Origin: Massilia cavernae
GTDB lineage: Bacteria > Pseudomonadota > Gammaproteobacteria > Burkholderiales > Burkholderiaceae_D
NCBI RefSeq assembly: GCF_003590855.1
Contig: NZ_QYUP01000144.1
Coordinates: 1-35,903, forward strand
Direction of reading: 5' to 3'
Length of the DNA stretch: 35,903 bases
Positions 34,861 to 35,903 of this stretch are shown piece after piece. Position numbers and translations under genes: made by a program. Position 1 is the first letter of the stretch. Each line of letters opens with the position of its first letter. Below the pieces are notes generated by a model. The model was given only the letters and a program-made list of their open reading frames with translations. It did not search any database and had not been told where the DNA came from.

Positions 34861-35645
34861 GAGAATGCGTAGACGTCCATCGCGAGGATGCCGTATTCAA
34901 AGCTGGCGTGCAGCCGCTCCGCCCTGGCCGATTCGCCGCCGGCGCCCATCGCCACGAACAACGGCAGCAGGTGCTCTTCGCTAGGATGATTGCGTTCGGC
35001 GTGAGGCGCCAGCTTCCGGTAGTCAAGCAGGGCTTCGCGGTCGCCGGCGTCGAGGCGATCCTTCATCCAGCTTCCGAATTCGCTGACCCAGGCCGGCGCC
35101 GCAGTGTCGATCGGCTGGCTGCGGAACTCGTACAGGTTGTGCGTCAGCGAGCCCGATCCGATCACCAGCACGCCTTCCTCGCGCAGTGCCGCCAGTGCGG
35201 CCCCGAGCGTCTCATGGGCGCCAGGCGATCCGCCATGGACGATCGAGACCTGCGCGACCGGGATATCGGCATCCGGATACATCAGCGACAGCGGTACCCA
35301 GGCGCCGTGGTCAAGGCCGCGCGTGGCGCTTTCGCCGGTGCTGAAGCCTGCCTGCGACAGCAGTTGCGCCGCGCGCCGCGCCACGTCGGGCGCTCCCGGG
35401 GCCGGGTACTGCATCGCGTGCAGTTCGGCGGGGAAGCCGCCGAAGTCGTGGATGGTTTCCGGCTTCGCGGCCAGGCTGACGGCCGGGCCGCCGCGCGTTT
35501 CCCAGTGCGCGGATGCGACCAGGATCGCCTTCGGGCGCGGCAGCGTCCTGCCCAGTTCAAGCAGGAAGCGGCGCGCCGGGCTGTCGACAATCGCCAGCGT
35601 CGGGGCGCCGTGCGAGACGAACAGGCTGGGTAAGGTGGTGGTCAT
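34857..35645 (-). CDS. Class III extradiol dioxygenase (DODA/LigB-like, YgiD type)
   Basis: The 262-residue protein fits the DODA-type family. FVSHGAPTLAI near the N-terminus and ASAHWETRGGPAVS hold metal-ligand His residues; FGGFPAELHAMQYPAPGAP is a family hallmark. ATRGLDHGAWVPLSLMYPDA carries a further conserved His, and SGSLTHNLYEF and ERNHPSEEHLLPLFVAMGAG complete the pattern. Members cleave catechol-type rings such as DOPA using a non-haem metal. The likely role here is detoxification or breakdown of a catechol or hydroquinone, inferred from its neighbours. It is the first gene of the minus-strand set and is divergent from the LysR gene. Confidence 0.92.
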   Translation of the reverse strand: MTTTLPSLFVSHGAPTLAIVDSPARRFLLELGRTLPRPKAILVASAHWETRGGPAVSLAAKPETIHDFGGFPAELHAMQYPAPGAPDVARRAAQLLSQAGFSTGESATRGLDHGAWVPLSLMYPDADIPVAQVSIVHGGSPGAHETLGAALAALREEGVLVIGSGSLTHNLYEFRSQPIDTAAPAWVSEFGSWMKDRLDAGDREALLDYRKLAPHAERNHPSEEHLLPLFVAMGAGGESARAERLHASFEYGILAMDVYAFS

Positions 35646-35747
35646 GTGGATGCCCTTTCGAATTTCAATTAATGGACACAGTTTATCTGTTGCGATTTTG
35701 GGGATAAATATCGATTAATATGACATATCGTTCCTCAAATCGAGACA
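35646..35747. promoter_or_regulatory. Divergent promoter region between the dioxygenase and LysR genes
   Basis: The 102-base stretch is AT-rich. It contains the T-N11-A candidate TCGATTAATATGA (35711-35723), flanked by ATATCG on both sides. LysR-type regulators usually bind such a site in the region shared with the divergent target. Confidence 0.4.
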
Positions 35748-35903
35748 ATGGATAAATTTCAAGAGATGCAGTCGTTTGTGGCTGTGGTGGATGCGGGAAG
35801 CTTCGTCAAGGCTGCCGAGGCGCTGGATTCGTCGAAGGCGGCGGTGTCGCGCAATGTGGCCAACCTGGAGGAGCGGCTTGGAGTGCGGCTGCTTAACCGC
35901 ACC
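35748..35903 (+). CDS. LysR-family transcriptional regulator (N-terminal part)
   Basis: Only the first 52 codons are in the window. They encode MDKFQEMQSFVAVVDAGSF followed by KAAEALDSSKAAVSRNV and NLEERLGVRLLNRT, the winged helix-turn-helix of LysR regulators. The effector domain lies beyond the edge. The gene is transcribed away from the dioxygenase-esterase-DoxX genes, the typical position of their regulator. Confidence 0.93.
   Translation, partial: MDKFQEMQSFVAVVDAGSFVKAAEALDSSKAAVSRNVANLEERLGVRLLNRT

Overview
The window is high-GC chromosomal DNA with the gene content of a betaproteobacterium, most likely Oxalobacteraceae (Massilia/Duganella-like). This placement is inferred from several features: type IV pilus pilB-pilC, a large Oar-type TonB-dependent receptor, xdhABC with PuuE-type allantoinase, a MipA/OmpV protein, and intergenic palindromes built on GGGGACAGACCCC. 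I saw no tRNA, rRNA, CRISPR array or insertion sequence.

Layout. (1) 1-3107, minus strand: an envelope lipoprotein cluster with an unknown lipoprotein, an LpoB-like protein, a COG3014-like protein, a YcfL-like protein and a secreted protein. The COG3014-like gene has two frameshifts and the last gene has one; all look like single-base losses. (2) 3108-4607: a gene-poor stretch holding a possible mazEF remnant, then a protein with two ABM-like domains. (3) 4661-9128, minus strand: pilC, pilB and a CNNM/CorC-type membrane protein with a TTG start. (4) 9129-12088: an AT-richer stretch carrying a two-gene operon I do not recognise, followed by a nested hairpin. (5) 12089-15444, minus strand: an outer-membrane barrel, a small PstS-like binding protein and a chemoreceptor. 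(6) 15655-16653, minus strand: a ClpP-like serine protease and uraH. (7) 16751-25536, plus strand: puuE, xdhA, xdhB, xdhC, guaD and an exported adenosine deaminase. (8) 25537-33634, plus strand: a long inverted repeat, a TonB-dependent receptor, a terminator, a REP-like pair, a 5'-nucleotidase lipoprotein, an S1/P1 nuclease and a MipA/OmpV protein. (9) 33644-35645, minus strand: DoxX, esterase and extradiol dioxygenase, with a LysR regulator diverging from them and cut by the window edge.

How the genes fit together. The central 16 kb reads as a nucleic-acid scavenging and purine-degradation locus. An S1/P1 nuclease can cut RNA and ssDNA to 5'-nucleotides, a 5'-nucleotidase can release nucleosides and phosphate, and an exported deaminase can convert adenosine to inosine. 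In the cytoplasm guaD and xdhABC lead to urate, and uraH and puuE act further along the urate-to-allantoate route. Uricase, OHCU decarboxylase and purine permeases are not in the window. The TonB-dependent receptor sits inside this set, but its substrate cannot be read from sequence. The right-end trio resembles in content the quinone/catechol-response (mhq) genes of Bacillus subtilis and is probably controlled by the divergent LysR gene.
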